A DNA stretch of 63,768 bases from Peptococcaceae bacterium (GTDB taxonomy: Bacteria > Bacillota > Peptococcia > Peptococcales > Peptococcaceae), in the NCBI GenBank assembly GCA_017399005.1, contig JAFQEO010000037.1, positions 1 to 63,768 on the forward strand. The letters run 5' to 3'. Below the pieces are notes generated by a model. The model ran no database searches and was not told the DNA's origin. It saw only the letters and a program-made list of their open reading frames with translations. Positions 16,681-25,679 of the stretch are shown here, piece after piece (positions within the stretch are counted from its first letter, which is position 1; every line of letters starts with the position of its first letter). Made by a program: the position numbers and the translations under genes.

Positions 16681-18360
16681 CTAGCGGCGCAGTTTTCTCT
16701 TCACAACGCTCAGTACCATACGAGCCTCTTCCATTTTCATCACAACTGCCATCACAGCATATACAATCACACCCGCACAGATACCTGCTGCAACCTGCAC
16801 AACCTGCATCAGTTTGCCGGATACATCCATCACCTGTTCCAGCCCTGCAGCGGTAAAATACACAATAAGGCCCATCACTGCCGACGCAATGATAGACTGC
16901 ACTGCAGATTTTACCAGCGCTGTTCCGCCAAAGGAACCGATTTTGCGACGCAGAAAAAATCCAAGCACAGCCATACTTAACAGCCCTGTCAGCGAATAAG
17001 CCAGCGCCAGCCCGCGATAGGTCAGCGGCCCGACCAGTGCAATGCTGAGAACAATGTTAAACAGCAATACAAACACATTAATCAGCACCGGCGATTTTGT
17101 ATCCTGCACCGCATAAAACCCGCGGTTCAGAATCTGCTGGGAGCCATAGCCCACAATCCCGATACAGTAAAATACTAAAATCACAGAAACCAGTTCTACC
17201 TGATTTGCGGTTACCGCACCCTGCTGATACATGGCACGCACAATAGGATGGCTCAGCGCCATCAGCCCGGCTGATGCCGGCAGGGTAATAAAAATAATGG
17301 TACGCAGCCCCATGGTCAGGTTCTGCTTATATTCTTCCATCTCACCGCGCGCCACATGGCTGGTCATAGTCGGGAACACCGAAAGCCCGATAGCTGCCGC
17401 AAAAATACCAACCGGCAGCATCATAATCCGCTGCGCCTGTTTCAGTGCATATACAACCCCTTCGCCCAGTGTGGATGCCAGATACTGGCTCACCAGAAGG
17501 TTAATCTCATTCATAGACAGCCCCAGCACCACCGGCAGAAACAGCATAAAAAATTTCTTTACCCCTGGATGATGCAGATTAATGGTCAGCCGGTAAGAGA
17601 AGCGGTACTGCCGCATGGAACGAATTTGCAGCAGCAGGTTCAGCGCTGCACCCACAACCACACCGATGGTAAAGCCCATAATACCGATGTGCCGCGACAG
17701 CAGCAGACCAATCACAATAATTGCAATATTGTAAATCACAGCACCCAGTGCCGGGATGGTAAATTCTTTATAACACTGCAGAATCCCCTGCGAAATGCCG
17801 GCCAGACACATAAAAAAGCTCTGTGCAAACATAATGCGAGTCAGCAGCACCGTCAGCGCCGTTGCCTGCTCCGCCTCTGCATGCTGGAAATTGGTCAGCA
17901 GATTCACCAGCTGCGGTGTAAAAATCATCCCGATGGCAATCAGCACCATCGATGCCACCGCAACAATATTTAAAATGGTGCTGGCCATCTCGTAGCCGTC
18001 TTCCTCTTTATTTGTTGCCAGATAACTGCTGAACACCGGAATAAAGGCCGAGCTCAGCCCGCCGCCAACCAGCGCAAAATAAATCAGGTCTGGAATGGTA
18101 AACGCTGCCGCATAGGCATCCGCCTGCCAGCTGATACCAAACATTCCGCTGACAGAAATATCCCGCACAAAACCCAGCACACGGGAAATGGTCATCATAA
18201 TGGTCAGCATTCCCGCCGCATACAGTACACTGTTATGTTTCTTTTTCACCGGTTCTGTGCCGCCTTCCGGTTTCTTGACAGCGTTTTGTTCTGCGTTCTG
18301 CACTGCATCCGGTTTGATTTTCTTTTTATGCGTTTTCGCCTCATGTTTTGGCTGATACAT
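16681..18360 (-). CDS. murJ: Lipid II flippase MurJ
   Basis: 559 residues, about 14 hydrophobic segments. The first 50 residues are a Lys-rich cytoplasmic extension, then SVLYAAGMLTIMMTISRVLGF and GFVRDISVSGMFG, the MurJ signature. FIPVFSSYLATNKEEDG and LSVFPTMTSH are also typical. It moves the peptidoglycan precursor across the membrane. The stop is TAG, which shows TAG works as a stop in this genome. A possible promoter (TTGTCT-17-TAAGAT) lies upstream. Confidence 0.88.
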   Translation of the reverse strand: MYQPKHEAKTHKKKIKPDAVQNAEQNAVKKPEGGTEPVKKKHNSVLYAAGMLTIMMTISRVLGFVRDISVSGMFGISWQADAYAAAFTIPDLIYFALVGGGLSSAFIPVFSSYLATNKEEDGYEMASTILNIVAVASMVLIAIGMIFTPQLVNLLTNFQHAEAEQATALTVLLTRIMFAQSFFMCLAGISQGILQCYKEFTIPALGAVIYNIAIIVIGLLLSRHIGIMGFTIGVVVGAALNLLLQIRSMRQYRFSYRLTINLHHPGVKKFFMLFLPVVLGLSMNEINLLVSQYLASTLGEGVVYALKQAQRIMMLPVGIFAAAIGLSVFPTMTSHVARGEMEEYKQNLTMGLRTIIFITLPASAGLMALSHPIVRAMYQQGAVTANQVELVSVILVFYCIGIVGYGSQQILNRGFYAVQDTKSPVLINVFVLLFNIVLSIALVGPLTYRGLALAYSLTGLLSMAVLGFFLRRKIGSFGGTALVKSAVQSIIASAVMGLIVYFTAAGLEQVMDVSGKLMQVVQVAAGICAGVIVYAVMAVVMKMEEARMVLSVVKRKLRR

Positions 18361-18480
18361 GTTCCGTCTACCTGATCTTTCCTCAAAGATTTTTACATCA
18401 ACTATTTTATCTTATTAGAAAATATTTGTATAGACAAATCTTCTGTATTTTGTCATGTTTTTCATTTTAAACGGTCACTG

Positions 18481-19473
18481 TTATGACAGTATACTCCAGA
18501 GTATTGCCAGAAGAAAGATTAAATATCCCAGCCCGCAGTAAATCAGCGCCAGAACCGGCACACAGTTTCGCTGCCGGATGGTCAGATACAATCCGCCTGC
18601 TGTAACCAGCAGAATCAGGCTGCTGAGGCCTGCTGCCGTGTTCAGAGCCCAGTTGCTCAAAAGAATTCCCATTGCCGGTATCATAGTACTCTGAAACACC
18701 ATCGCCCCGGTTATATTGCCCAGAGCAAGCCGGTCTTTTCCGTGGGTCACCCAGATAACGCTGTTGAATTTTTCCGGCAGTTCTGTGGCTATGGGTGCAA
18801 TAATCATAGACAGCACCAGCGGATGAATCCCATATACACCTGCCGCATATTCAATACCGTTTACAAAATAGCGGGCACCGCCCACAATAGCGCCAAGCCC
18901 CAGCGCAAGCTGCAGAATAATCAGAAAATAAGAAGGCTGCGGCTGTCTGCTGAAATACAGCGGATGCATCCCCTCTTCCGAGAGCGACTGCCCGCTGTGC
19001 ACCGCCGTCCACGCATAAAACAGATAACCCAGAATCAGCAGCACTGCCACCGCCGGTTTGCACCACTCCGGCAGAAATGCGGCACTGAGTGCAACAACAT
19101 ACATGATTATAAAATAGCTTAAATCTTTGCCGATACTCTGCGCATCCACCTGCATAACCATCTGCCCGCTGCGTCTTTTTTTCAATAGCAAAGCAGCAAA
19201 ACCGGTTACAAACATAGCCAGTGTCCCCAGCATGAAGGGAGCGCCAAGAATAGCACCAATACCGATATGCATCGCTTCTGGATTACCTGCCAGAAAAGCT
19301 ACCAGAGGCACAATGGATTCGGGCAGTGCCGTACCCACAGCAGCCAGCAGATTGCCAACAGCCCCTTCCGATAATCCTAAACGGCTGCCCAGCCATTCCA
19401 CCGCATTGGTAAAAAGTTCTGCCCCGATTAAAATTGTCAGCAGTCCTGCCAGTAACTGTATCACCATAAACAA
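18481..19473 (-). CDS. Sodium/calcium exchanger family protein
   Basis: 330 residues, about 10 membrane segments, with the two alpha repeats of CaCA transporters: AVGNLLAAVGTALPESIVPL (about 38-58) and APIATELPEKFNSVIW (about 225-240). The second repeat deviates from the classic GTSLPE form. It exchanges Ca2+ or another divalent cation for Na+ or H+ across the membrane. Ion specificity cannot be read. It stands between murJ and the DUF421 gene, apparently its own unit. Confidence 0.78.
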   Translation of the reverse strand: MFMVIQLLAGLLTILIGAELFTNAVEWLGSRLGLSEGAVGNLLAAVGTALPESIVPLVAFLAGNPEAMHIGIGAILGAPFMLGTLAMFVTGFAALLLKKRRSGQMVMQVDAQSIGKDLSYFIIMYVVALSAAFLPEWCKPAVAVLLILGYLFYAWTAVHSGQSLSEEGMHPLYFSRQPQPSYFLIILQLALGLGAIVGGARYFVNGIEYAAGVYGIHPLVLSMIIAPIATELPEKFNSVIWVTHGKDRLALGNITGAMVFQSTMIPAMGILLSNWALNTAAGLSSLILLVTAGGLYLTIRQRNCVPVLALIYCGLGYLIFLLAILWSILS

Positions 19474-19576
19474 CGCCCCCGCATATCAGATTCCATTCAA
19501 TCCGCTTCGATTTCAATGGTTCCTGATATTTTTATGCAGAGGCATTCTGAAATGTTCCTGTCAGCACTGCTAAATA

Positions 19577-20284
19577 TCAGTGAATGCATTCTCTGGTCTG
19601 CATGGCCTCCTGCCTGGTAATCAGATACACCTTGCCGTCCTGCGACAGACTGGCATAAAACACATCTTTTGCCGCTTCCACTTCCTGACGGCGCAGCTGT
19701 TCTGTAAGCCACTGCTCTGTAATGCCGTGATCTGCCATCCCGCGCCAGTTTACTTCGCCGTCATCAATCAGCGTCAGCGGCATACCGCAGAAATGAATAT
19801 GATTTTCCATCTTCAAATCGTTGCGTGTTGCCGGGCAGTATGCCTGTTTCAGCAAAACCGTCAACTCGCCCGATGTTTCCAGCACTGCATAATCCACACT
19901 GGCTACATCAAACACATCTTTCTGCCGCAGCTGACTTAACAAATCGTCAATGTTATAACGGGCTTTCCGCATTTCTCCCATCTGCATTTTTCCTCCGGCA
20001 ATCAGCACATTGGGCCGCCCGTACAGCACACGTCGAAACCGGTTGCTTTTCAGACACACCAGTGAAACTGCCACCTGCATTGCCGTAATAATCAGCATGG
20101 GCAGAATGGTCTCTGCCAGTGTCAGATGGTGGTCGGTAATGGGCAATGTGGCCAGCTCCGCCACAACAATCGCCACCACAAAATCCAGATTGGACAGCTG
20201 CCCGATTTCCCGCTTACCCATAATGCGAATAGCTGTCAGCAGCAGTATGTATACCATCAGCACTCGCAAACCAATATTCAGCAT
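19577..20284 (-). CDS. DUF421 (YetF-like) membrane protein
   Basis: 235 residues. Three membrane segments in the first 90 residues include MGKREIGQLSNLDFVVAIVVAELATLPITD, the recognised YetF/DUF421 signature. The cytoplasmic C-terminus has the paired beta modules (GRPNVLIAGGKMQMGEMRKARYNIDDLLSQLR; a DVASVDYAVLE strand). In spore formers such proteins act in the spore membrane; here the role is unknown. Confidence 0.8.
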   Translation of the reverse strand: MLNIGLRVLMVYILLLTAIRIMGKREIGQLSNLDFVVAIVVAELATLPITDHHLTLAETILPMLIITAMQVAVSLVCLKSNRFRRVLYGRPNVLIAGGKMQMGEMRKARYNIDDLLSQLRQKDVFDVASVDYAVLETSGELTVLLKQAYCPATRNDLKMENHIHFCGMPLTLIDDGEVNWRGMADHGITEQWLTEQLRRQEVEAAKDVFYASLSQDGKVYLITRQEAMQTRECIH

Positions 20285-20370
20285 AAAATCCCTCCATTAG
20301 ACAAAGACAGAGAAATAGAGTATAATAACATCAAAACAGATTTTAACGAATCATTCACTGGAGGTTTCCC

Positions 20371-20571
20371 ATGTTCACAACACTCGAACTCGTTGCTTAC
20401 GCACTGATTTTTCTTTCCATTCCGTTCAAAGGCATTGCGCTGATGAACCTGAACAACAAAACCCGCGATTTCGCCATCAGCAAAAAGAAATATATGCAGT
20501 GGAATATTATTTCCTATCTGCTGCTGGTTCCAGGCATCGTTCTTTTTGTGATGGAAGTCATTTTAAAATAA
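20371..20571 (+). CDS. Small two-segment membrane protein
   Basis: 66 residues. ATG preceded by ACTGGAGG with suitable spacing. Two hydrophobic segments (about 5-25 and 45-64) are separated by a basic loop NNKTRDFAISKKKYMQW. Family not recognised. It is divergent from the DUF421 gene and is followed by a terminator at 20612-20646, which supports an independent small gene. Confidence 0.6.
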   Translation: MFTTLELVAYALIFLSIPFKGIALMNLNNKTRDFAISKKKYMQWNIISYLLLVPGIVLFVMEVILK

Positions 20572-20611
20572 TCAGTGTTAGTATGCCGCAAAATTGCACG
20601 CTTATACCAGA

Positions 20612-20646
20612 AGAAGCATCGTATCCATACGGATTCGATGCTTCTT
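20612..20646 (+). terminator. Rho-independent terminator
   Basis: AGAAGCATCG ... CGATGCTTCT followed by TTGCATTTC, 40 bases after the small membrane protein stop. Confidence 0.7.
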
Positions 20647-20684
20647 TGCATTTCATTTCTATGAACTTTTCTAACCCTTATAGC

Positions 20685-20755
20685 ATCCGCTGACTGTTAA
20701 TGACAACCGATTCTGCAGGTTCAGTTTTTCCGCGGCCTTGCGGCACAGCAGCATA
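20685..20755 (-). pseudogene. Remnant of the HD-domain gene 3-prime end
   Basis: 71 bases nearly matching 22387-22458, the last 24 codons of the HD gene. The encoded start MLLCRKAAEKLNLQ is conserved, then the frame is lost by an indel. The two copies form imperfect direct repeats in the same orientation, flanking the lactonase-like and TetR genes. Confidence 0.8.
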
Positions 20756-20775
20756 TCAGTACCGCACCCCTTTTC

Positions 20776-21624
20776 TCAAAAACATATATTATGCGGTATG
20801 ACATCCGCATCGTGATTGGCAATAGACTCCACACACTTCTCATGCATGCTCTGTTCCCGAATCCATGCCAGAGATTTTTTCTGCGCTTCTTTATCGTTAC
20901 ACACACCGGACGAAATCATTTCTTTCCACGATTTATCTGCATACCCACCATCGGAAAACAGCAGCACATATCTGCCTTCCTCATTTTTTATTTTGAGTGC
21001 ACACAAACCGTCACTATGCCCCGGAATAGCAATCATTTTTACGCTGCCATCGCCAAATAAATCAAAAGCTTTTCCAAAAGGGCCTTCTGTATCATTCCAG
21101 TCAAAGCCTTCTAAATGGCAGTCGCTCCACCATTTGCTCTGAAAACGAATTTTATTCTTGCAAGATTTTTTCCGGCTTCCTGCCAGTTCGTCGTTTGACA
21201 CCAGCATATGTTTCGCTTCTTTTACCAGACTCGCTCCATTCACATGATCACAGTCCAGATGAGATAAAAGCACATAGTCTAAATCCGATGGTTTTATGCC
21301 GATTTTTAAAAGCTGTTCATCAATGGTCTGGCCTTTCTCCACTTTCCCCTGATTTACCATATATAATAATCTAGAACCTAGAGACTGAATCTGTGCCTGT
21401 TTGTCAAATTCTCCCTCCGGGCTCATATCTCTGTGCCATCCACAGTCAAACAATATGTTTCCTTTTGGATGTTCAATCAGGTAAGATGACACCGGAAGCC
21501 AGAGCCGGTCTTTTTTTCTTGTCATTAACGGTGACAGCTTTAGTGGGTTGACATTATCACCGCCAAAGGGAAGCGCTGGTGATACACATACACTTCCCGT
21601 ATGAAAAACGCGTATTTTAATCAT
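20776..21624 (-). CDS. Metallo-beta-lactamase-fold hydrolase, lactonase-like
   Basis: 282 residues. Metal motif LLSHLDCDHVNG (HxDxDH form, about 113-124), later a His in IPGHSDG and Asp in LFSDGGYADKSW. N-terminal VPVSSYLIEHPKGNILFDCG is typical of AHL-lactonase-like MBL enzymes (AiiA/AttM group). It could open a lactone ring such as a signal molecule, but the substrate is not readable. The pairing with a TetR regulator on the same strand suggests a response to an external small molecule. It lies inside a segment bounded by direct repeats. Confidence 0.7.
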   Translation of the reverse strand: MIKIRVFHTGSVCVSPALPFGGDNVNPLKLSPLMTRKKDRLWLPVSSYLIEHPKGNILFDCGWHRDMSPEGEFDKQAQIQSLGSRLLYMVNQGKVEKGQTIDEQLLKIGIKPSDLDYVLLSHLDCDHVNGASLVKEAKHMLVSNDELAGSRKKSCKNKIRFQSKWWSDCHLEGFDWNDTEGPFGKAFDLFGDGSVKMIAIPGHSDGLCALKIKNEEGRYVLLFSDGGYADKSWKEMISSGVCNDKEAQKKSLAWIREQSMHEKCVESIANHDADVIPHNICF

Positions 21625-21753
21625 AATTACCCCTCCTGATAATTCATCATAGCAGCCCTTTTTCTAGAAAAATATCGTGACATCAACATTTTTCTTCTTT
21701 CTATGTTAACAAATATATGTTATCTTCACCACGACAGTTTTTTTTAATCTGTA

Positions 21754-21785
21754 TAAAAAACTGTCGGTCTATTCTGACCGACAGT
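21754..21785 (-). terminator. Rho-independent terminator after the TetR gene
   Basis: Minus strand ACTGTCGGT-loop-ACCGACAGT then TTTTTTAT, immediately after the stop at 21788. Confidence 0.8.
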
Positions 21786-21787
21786 CT

Positions 21788-22369
21788 CTATTCCCATTCC
21801 GTATACACTTCTATTGTTTTTCGAATCAGTTGTTTTGCATAATCCACATCAATATCGTACGGATTATTTAGCCAGTACTGATACGCACCAATCGCCACCG
21901 CTGCAATCATTTCCAGTGTCAATTCCCGGTTTTTTTCATCAATTTGGATAGACATCCGCTGATATAAATGGTATTTGATTGCATCTTTCCATTTATTAAT
22001 GAACCTGTGATTATAGCGTTTTATCATAAACAAATACAGCAGTTTCTGGTTTTCTTCGATATAACGAAGCGTTTCTTCAAAAAATGTTAAATCAACCGTT
22101 TCGATTTTCCTGCATCCCGCCAGGTCTTCGTTTAATTCAATTATTTTATGCAGAAACCGGTTTTCTATTGCAAGCAGACAATCATCCGCCACATCATAAT
22201 AGGCATAAAAGGTACTGCGTGCCACATTTGCTCGCTCACAGATTTCCTTCACCGAAATTTTATGCATCTCTTTTTCATCAAGCAGGGAAAGAAGCGCAGC
22301 CTCAATCGCTTCCTGCGCAGCTGTTTTCCTGTGCACTGAAAAGTCACAGACATATTTGTATGGATTCAT
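21788..22369 (-). CDS. TetR/AcrR-family regulator
   Basis: 193 residues. N-terminal DNA-binding domain about 15-65: AIEAALLSLLDEKEMHKISV, then KEICERANVARSTFYAYYD, the TetR recognition helix with its Thr/Phe/Tyr ending. The C-terminal ligand domain contains a run of helices and no recognised ligand motif. Only 10 bases separate it from the HD gene stop, yet it belongs with the lactonase-like gene downstream, which it may repress. Its own terminator follows, so the two genes may be separate transcripts. Confidence 0.82.
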   Translation of the reverse strand: MNPYKYVCDFSVHRKTAAQEAIEAALLSLLDEKEMHKISVKEICERANVARSTFYAYYDVADDCLLAIENRFLHKIIELNEDLAGCRKIETVDLTFFEETLRYIEENQKLLYLFMIKRYNHRFINKWKDAIKYHLYQRMSIQIDEKNRELTLEMIAAVAIGAYQYWLNNPYDIDVDYAKQLIRKTIEVYTEWE

Positions 22370-22379
22370 CTTTTTTTAT

Positions 22380-23039
22380 TTACAGAATCCGCTGACTGTT
22401 AATGGTCAGACGAAACTGCAGGTTCAGTTTTTCTGCGGCCTTGCGGCACAGCAGCATACGTTCCATGAAAATTTCAAAGTAATCCATCACGGCACAGATT
22501 TCGGTGTCAATCTGCAGGCTTAGTTCAATGTGGCTGTCTTTTTCCACATACAGGTCAGATTTTTTTACCGAATAGTTTACGCGGTCATGGATATCAAAGG
22601 TTGCAAAGTCTTTATTGCGTACCCGGCTGCAGCGTACATCGGCTTTGTCGGCCAGAATGATAGCTGCAGAAATCGGATTCACCGGAAATGCAGTGCCTTC
22701 ATCGTGATTTCCGATGGCCGTCACAATGGTGGCAATATCATCCGGGTCGGCTTTCATTTCCTTTAACAGATAAAACGCCATCAGCGCACTGTTCTGCGCA
22801 TGATCCTGCCGGTTAATCATATTGCCCATATCATGCATAAAACCAGCTATACGAGCAAGTTCCGCATCTCGTTCTGAATACCCCAGCTTTAGCAGAATTT
22901 CCTGCGCCCAGCTTGCAACACGACCCACATGCGCAAAGCTGTGTTCGGTATATCCCATAGCCTTCATTGATTCATCGGCCTGACGAATATACAGCTGAAT
23001 TTCAGGATTGTTAAAAATATCTTCAAATGTGATTTTCAT
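22380..23039 (-). CDS. HD-domain phosphohydrolase
   Basis: 219 residues. HD motif elements EHSFAHVGRVASWAQEI (about 32-48) and GFMHDMGNMINRQDHAQNS (about 66-84). GNHDEG and AIILADKADV follow, as in metal-dependent HD phosphohydrolases acting on nucleotides or phosphate esters. Start ATG with an AAAGG site inside the overlapping upstream ORF. Its 3-prime end is duplicated at 20685-20755, marking it as a past recombination point. Confidence 0.8.
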   Translation of the reverse strand: MKITFEDIFNNPEIQLYIRQADESMKAMGYTEHSFAHVGRVASWAQEILLKLGYSERDAELARIAGFMHDMGNMINRQDHAQNSALMAFYLLKEMKADPDDIATIVTAIGNHDEGTAFPVNPISAAIILADKADVRCSRVRNKDFATFDIHDRVNYSVKKSDLYVEKDSHIELSLQIDTEICAVMDYFEIFMERMLLCRKAAEKLNLQFRLTINSQRIL

Positions 23040-23280
23040 ATTGTTTCATTCCTTTAACCGTTTTGCTATACGCCCAAAAGATAAAACAGGGCTCTGTATC
23101 AGAATATTTCTGCACGCAGAGACCAGCATCCTGCATCATTTCCGTTCTATTTTGCTGATAGAACACCATACATCTTTTATTCTGTCCAGCTTCTCTGCCT
23201 TTCATAATACTAATATGCACATGTTTACAGAAAAGCGCCTGTTCCAGTTTATCGGATGACAGATTTGTACGATATTCCAT
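23023..23280 (-). CDS. Small overlapping ORF between prsW and the HD gene
   Basis: 85 residues from the ATG at 23280 (MEYRTNLSSDKLEQALFCKH); a longer start at 23295 exists. It overlaps the 3-prime end of the PrsW gene by 32 bases and the start of the HD gene by 17 bases, filling an otherwise empty gap of 209 bases. Composition is ordinary for protein and the overlaps fit translational coupling. No family recognised and no strong ribosome site, so it may be spurious. Confidence 0.4.
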   Translation of the reverse strand: MEYRTNLSSDKLEQALFCKHVHISIMKGREAGQNKRCMVFYQQNRTEMMQDAGLCVQKYSDTEPCFIFWAYSKTVKGMKQYENHI

Positions 23281-23974
23281 CCAGATAGTGATCATGGCTG
23301 GCCTGCTGTTTTACCATACGCAGCGTAATCCAGAACATCCCTGCAATAAATACAACAAACAGCCATGTGCACCAGGCTGTTTCCAGCGAAGCAATAAAGT
23401 CATAGCTGCCGTGTAGAATTACCGGACACAGCACAGCCAGTTTGCGATACCGCTTTGCTTTTTCATCCTGACCGTAGCGGTCAAACTTTTTAGCCAGCCC
23501 GTACCATACACCCATAAACACACCAAAGCAGGCATGACCAGGAATGGCAGTAACCGCACGCAGCATAGCGACTTCCAGTCCGTATATACCAACATAACCG
23601 ATATTTTCCCACAAAGCAAATCCAAGCGACACAAATACCGCATATACCACACCATCAAACCGGCAGTTAAAATGTGGTGAATTCCATGTACGGCGTTTCA
23701 GAAGCAGATATTTAAACCCTTCCTCCGATAAAGCCACCACAAAAAAGAAAAATATAAAATTATAAAGAATACTGCCTTCCAGGAAAATTGCCCCTAAAAC
23801 AATAGAACCAAGCATTTCTGCAAACATCGCCAGAAACGTTGCTATAATCCCCGAAACCGCCAGAGAAATCAGCAGCCGTGCCGGTTCTTTTTCTACATGG
23901 TCCGCCTGATAAATCCGATAAAGCAGATAAACCGCCGGCAGCACAGCGGCAAGAATCAATACGGGATCTGTCAT
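23249..23974 (-). CDS. prsW: PrsW-family intramembrane metalloprotease
   Basis: 241 residues with about 7 membrane segments. Catalytic motifs are ALSEEGFKYLLLK (Glu-Glu, about 80-92), HACFGVFMGVWYG (His about 147) and ILHGSYDF (His about 182). These are the three PrsW motifs. In Bacillus PrsW cleaves the anti-sigma factor RsiW, but no sigma/anti-sigma pair is visible here, so the substrate is unknown. Confidence 0.85.
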   Translation of the reverse strand: MTDPVLILAAVLPAVYLLYRIYQADHVEKEPARLLISLAVSGIIATFLAMFAEMLGSIVLGAIFLEGSILYNFIFFFFVVALSEEGFKYLLLKRRTWNSPHFNCRFDGVVYAVFVSLGFALWENIGYVGIYGLEVAMLRAVTAIPGHACFGVFMGVWYGLAKKFDRYGQDEKAKRYRKLAVLCPVILHGSYDFIASLETAWCTWLFVVFIAGMFWITLRMVKQQASHDHYLDGISYKSVIR

Positions 23975-24176
23975 ATTTCAAACACCTTCTTTTCTTTTTT
24001 TCCGTTCCACAATTTTTGGATTTTTTCCATCTTACACGTTCTGCACGCTTTTGTCCAGAACTTCAGGGAAGATTATAAGAGGAATTGTCATATGCTTCGA
24101 TTTCTTTTATAATAAAAGCAGCATAAAGAAAAGCAGCATAAAGATTTATTTACTCTGTAAGAAAGGAGCGATTTCT

Positions 24177-24749
24177 ATGTACACACATCAGGAACTGGAA
24201 ACCATGATTCAGCAGTGCAGCCGATGTCCGTTAAGCCAGAGCCGCAAACAGCCTGTAATCGGCAGAGGCAGTCTGAAAGCCGATATTATGTTTGTAGCCG
24301 AGGCCCCAGGAGCTCAGGAAGATGTACAGGGAATCCCCTTTGTCGGTCCTGCCGGACGGGTACTGGACATTCTTCTGGCTTCCGCCGGTTTAACACGGCA
24401 GGATGTATATATCACCAATATCATCAAATGCCACCCGCCTGGAAATCGTGACCCCAAACCGGAAGAACAGGAAGCCTGTATTCCATTTCTGCGAGCCGAA
24501 ACCACTCTGCTGCGCCCGCCGGTTATCGTCTGTCTTGGCCGTATCGCCGCTCAGAAACTGATTGATCCGCAGTTTAAAATCACAAGACAGCACGGCACCT
24601 GGGTTCACCGCAAAGGCTACTGGATGACTGCCGTGTATCATCCGTCCGCCATTCTGCGCGACCCGTCCAAACTGGAAGAAACAAAAAAAGATTTCCAGAG
24701 TATCATCCAGAAACTGCAGGAAATCGAAGAAAGCAAATATCCTCTGTAA
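24177..24749 (+). CDS. Family 4 (Fe-S) uracil-DNA glycosylase
   Basis: 190 residues from the ATG at 24177, chosen by GAAAGGAG 9 bases upstream; the frame is open further 5-prime but without a site. Cys pairs for the 4Fe-4S cluster are CSRCPLSQSR (Cys14/Cys17), then KCHPPGNRDPKPEEQEAC. Active-site motifs are EAPGAQEDVQGIPFVGPAG and HPSAILRDPSK. It removes uracil arising from cytosine deamination to start base-excision repair. Stand-alone plus-strand gene. Confidence 0.9.
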   Translation: MYTHQELETMIQQCSRCPLSQSRKQPVIGRGSLKADIMFVAEAPGAQEDVQGIPFVGPAGRVLDILLASAGLTRQDVYITNIIKCHPPGNRDPKPEEQEACIPFLRAETTLLRPPVIVCLGRIAAQKLIDPQFKITRQHGTWVHRKGYWMTAVYHPSAILRDPSKLEETKKDFQSIIQKLQEIEESKYPL

Positions 24750-24792
24750 GTGCTCTTTTAAACAGCAACCCGTTTATCTGAATAACAAACCA

Positions 24793-24938
24793 AAAGCACC
24801 TGTATTTCTGTTTGTCCAGCAGAATCCGGACACTCTTTTCGAATTGTTCCCCTTTGCCAGACTATGTCTGTCACGGCAGGAACAATCCGAAAAAGTGTCA
24901 CGTTTCACGCGGGACTGCACAAATAATACAGGTGCTTT
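24793..24938. repeat. 146-nt imperfect palindrome
   Basis: Outer arms AAAGCACCTGTATT (24793-24806) and AATACAGGTGCTTT (24925-24938) are perfect complements. Inner arms 24828-24850 (GGACACTCTTTTC...) and 24879-24899 (...GAAAAAGTGTC) also pair. It lies between convergent genes and could end transcription in both directions, but it is longer than a usual terminator and may be a miniature mobile-element remnant. Confidence 0.65.
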
Positions 24939-24956
24939 ATTTGGTCATTGTTCGTG

Positions 24957-25643
24957 TTATGTTTCGGCATTCTGACGTTTTTTCTTTAAAAACTCCATAC
25001 GCTGCATAGCATCCCTGTCATCCGGTGCATATTCCAGCGCCTTGTTTAAATCAGCCTCAGCCTCATCAAACCGGTTCAGAACCGTATACAGACTGCCTCT
25101 GCCTTTATAGGCATAAGTGTAGTACGGGTCAAGCTCCAGAGATTTATTAAAACTTTCCAGACTTTTCTCCCACTCTTCCAGCTTGTAATACAGATTCCCC
25201 ATGTCTTTATACACAATGGCTGCCGAGTAAGGTGACAGTTCCAGAACACGGTTCAGCCCTTCCAGAGCCGATTCAAACTCTTCCATGTCCATTTCAATCA
25301 ACGCTTTATCCCAGATTGCCAGTGCATAATCCGGATTAATGGCCAGAGCTGCATTATAATCTTCCAGCGCTGCATCCACATCTCCCATATTCAGAAACAG
25401 CAGCGCACGATTATAAAAATAGCCTTCATCGTCCCGCTTCAACTCAATGGCTTTATCATAATCCTCCAACGCTTTGCCGTACTCTTTTAAGCTGTGATTA
25501 TAAATATTGGCGCGATAAAAATAAGCCTGCGGCTGTGCTGCATCCAGCGCAACCGCTTTAGCAAACCATTCCAGAGCCTCATCAAAGCGTTCATAGTTTT
25601 TTGCCTCCACGCCTTTTTTCAGCGTTTCCTGATAATCCATCAC
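24957..25643 (-). CDS. Tetratricopeptide repeat protein
   Basis: 228 residues made of about six TPR units of 34 residues. Examples are ALEWFAKAVALDAAQPQAYF, ALEDYDKAIELKRDDEGYFY, ALEDYNAALAINPDYALAIW and SLESFNKSLELDPYYTYAYK. No signal peptide and no extra domain, so it is a cytoplasmic scaffold. The partner is unknown. Follows the serine dehydratase genes on the same strand by 37 bases. Confidence 0.85.
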   Translation of the reverse strand: MMDYQETLKKGVEAKNYERFDEALEWFAKAVALDAAQPQAYFYRANIYNHSLKEYGKALEDYDKAIELKRDDEGYFYNRALLFLNMGDVDAALEDYNAALAINPDYALAIWDKALIEMDMEEFESALEGLNRVLELSPYSAAIVYKDMGNLYYKLEEWEKSLESFNKSLELDPYYTYAYKGRGSLYTVLNRFDEAEADLNKALEYAPDDRDAMQRMEFLKKKRQNAET

Positions 25644-25679
25644 AAATCACTCCTTCCAAAATCAAAGCCTCTGCCTGTT

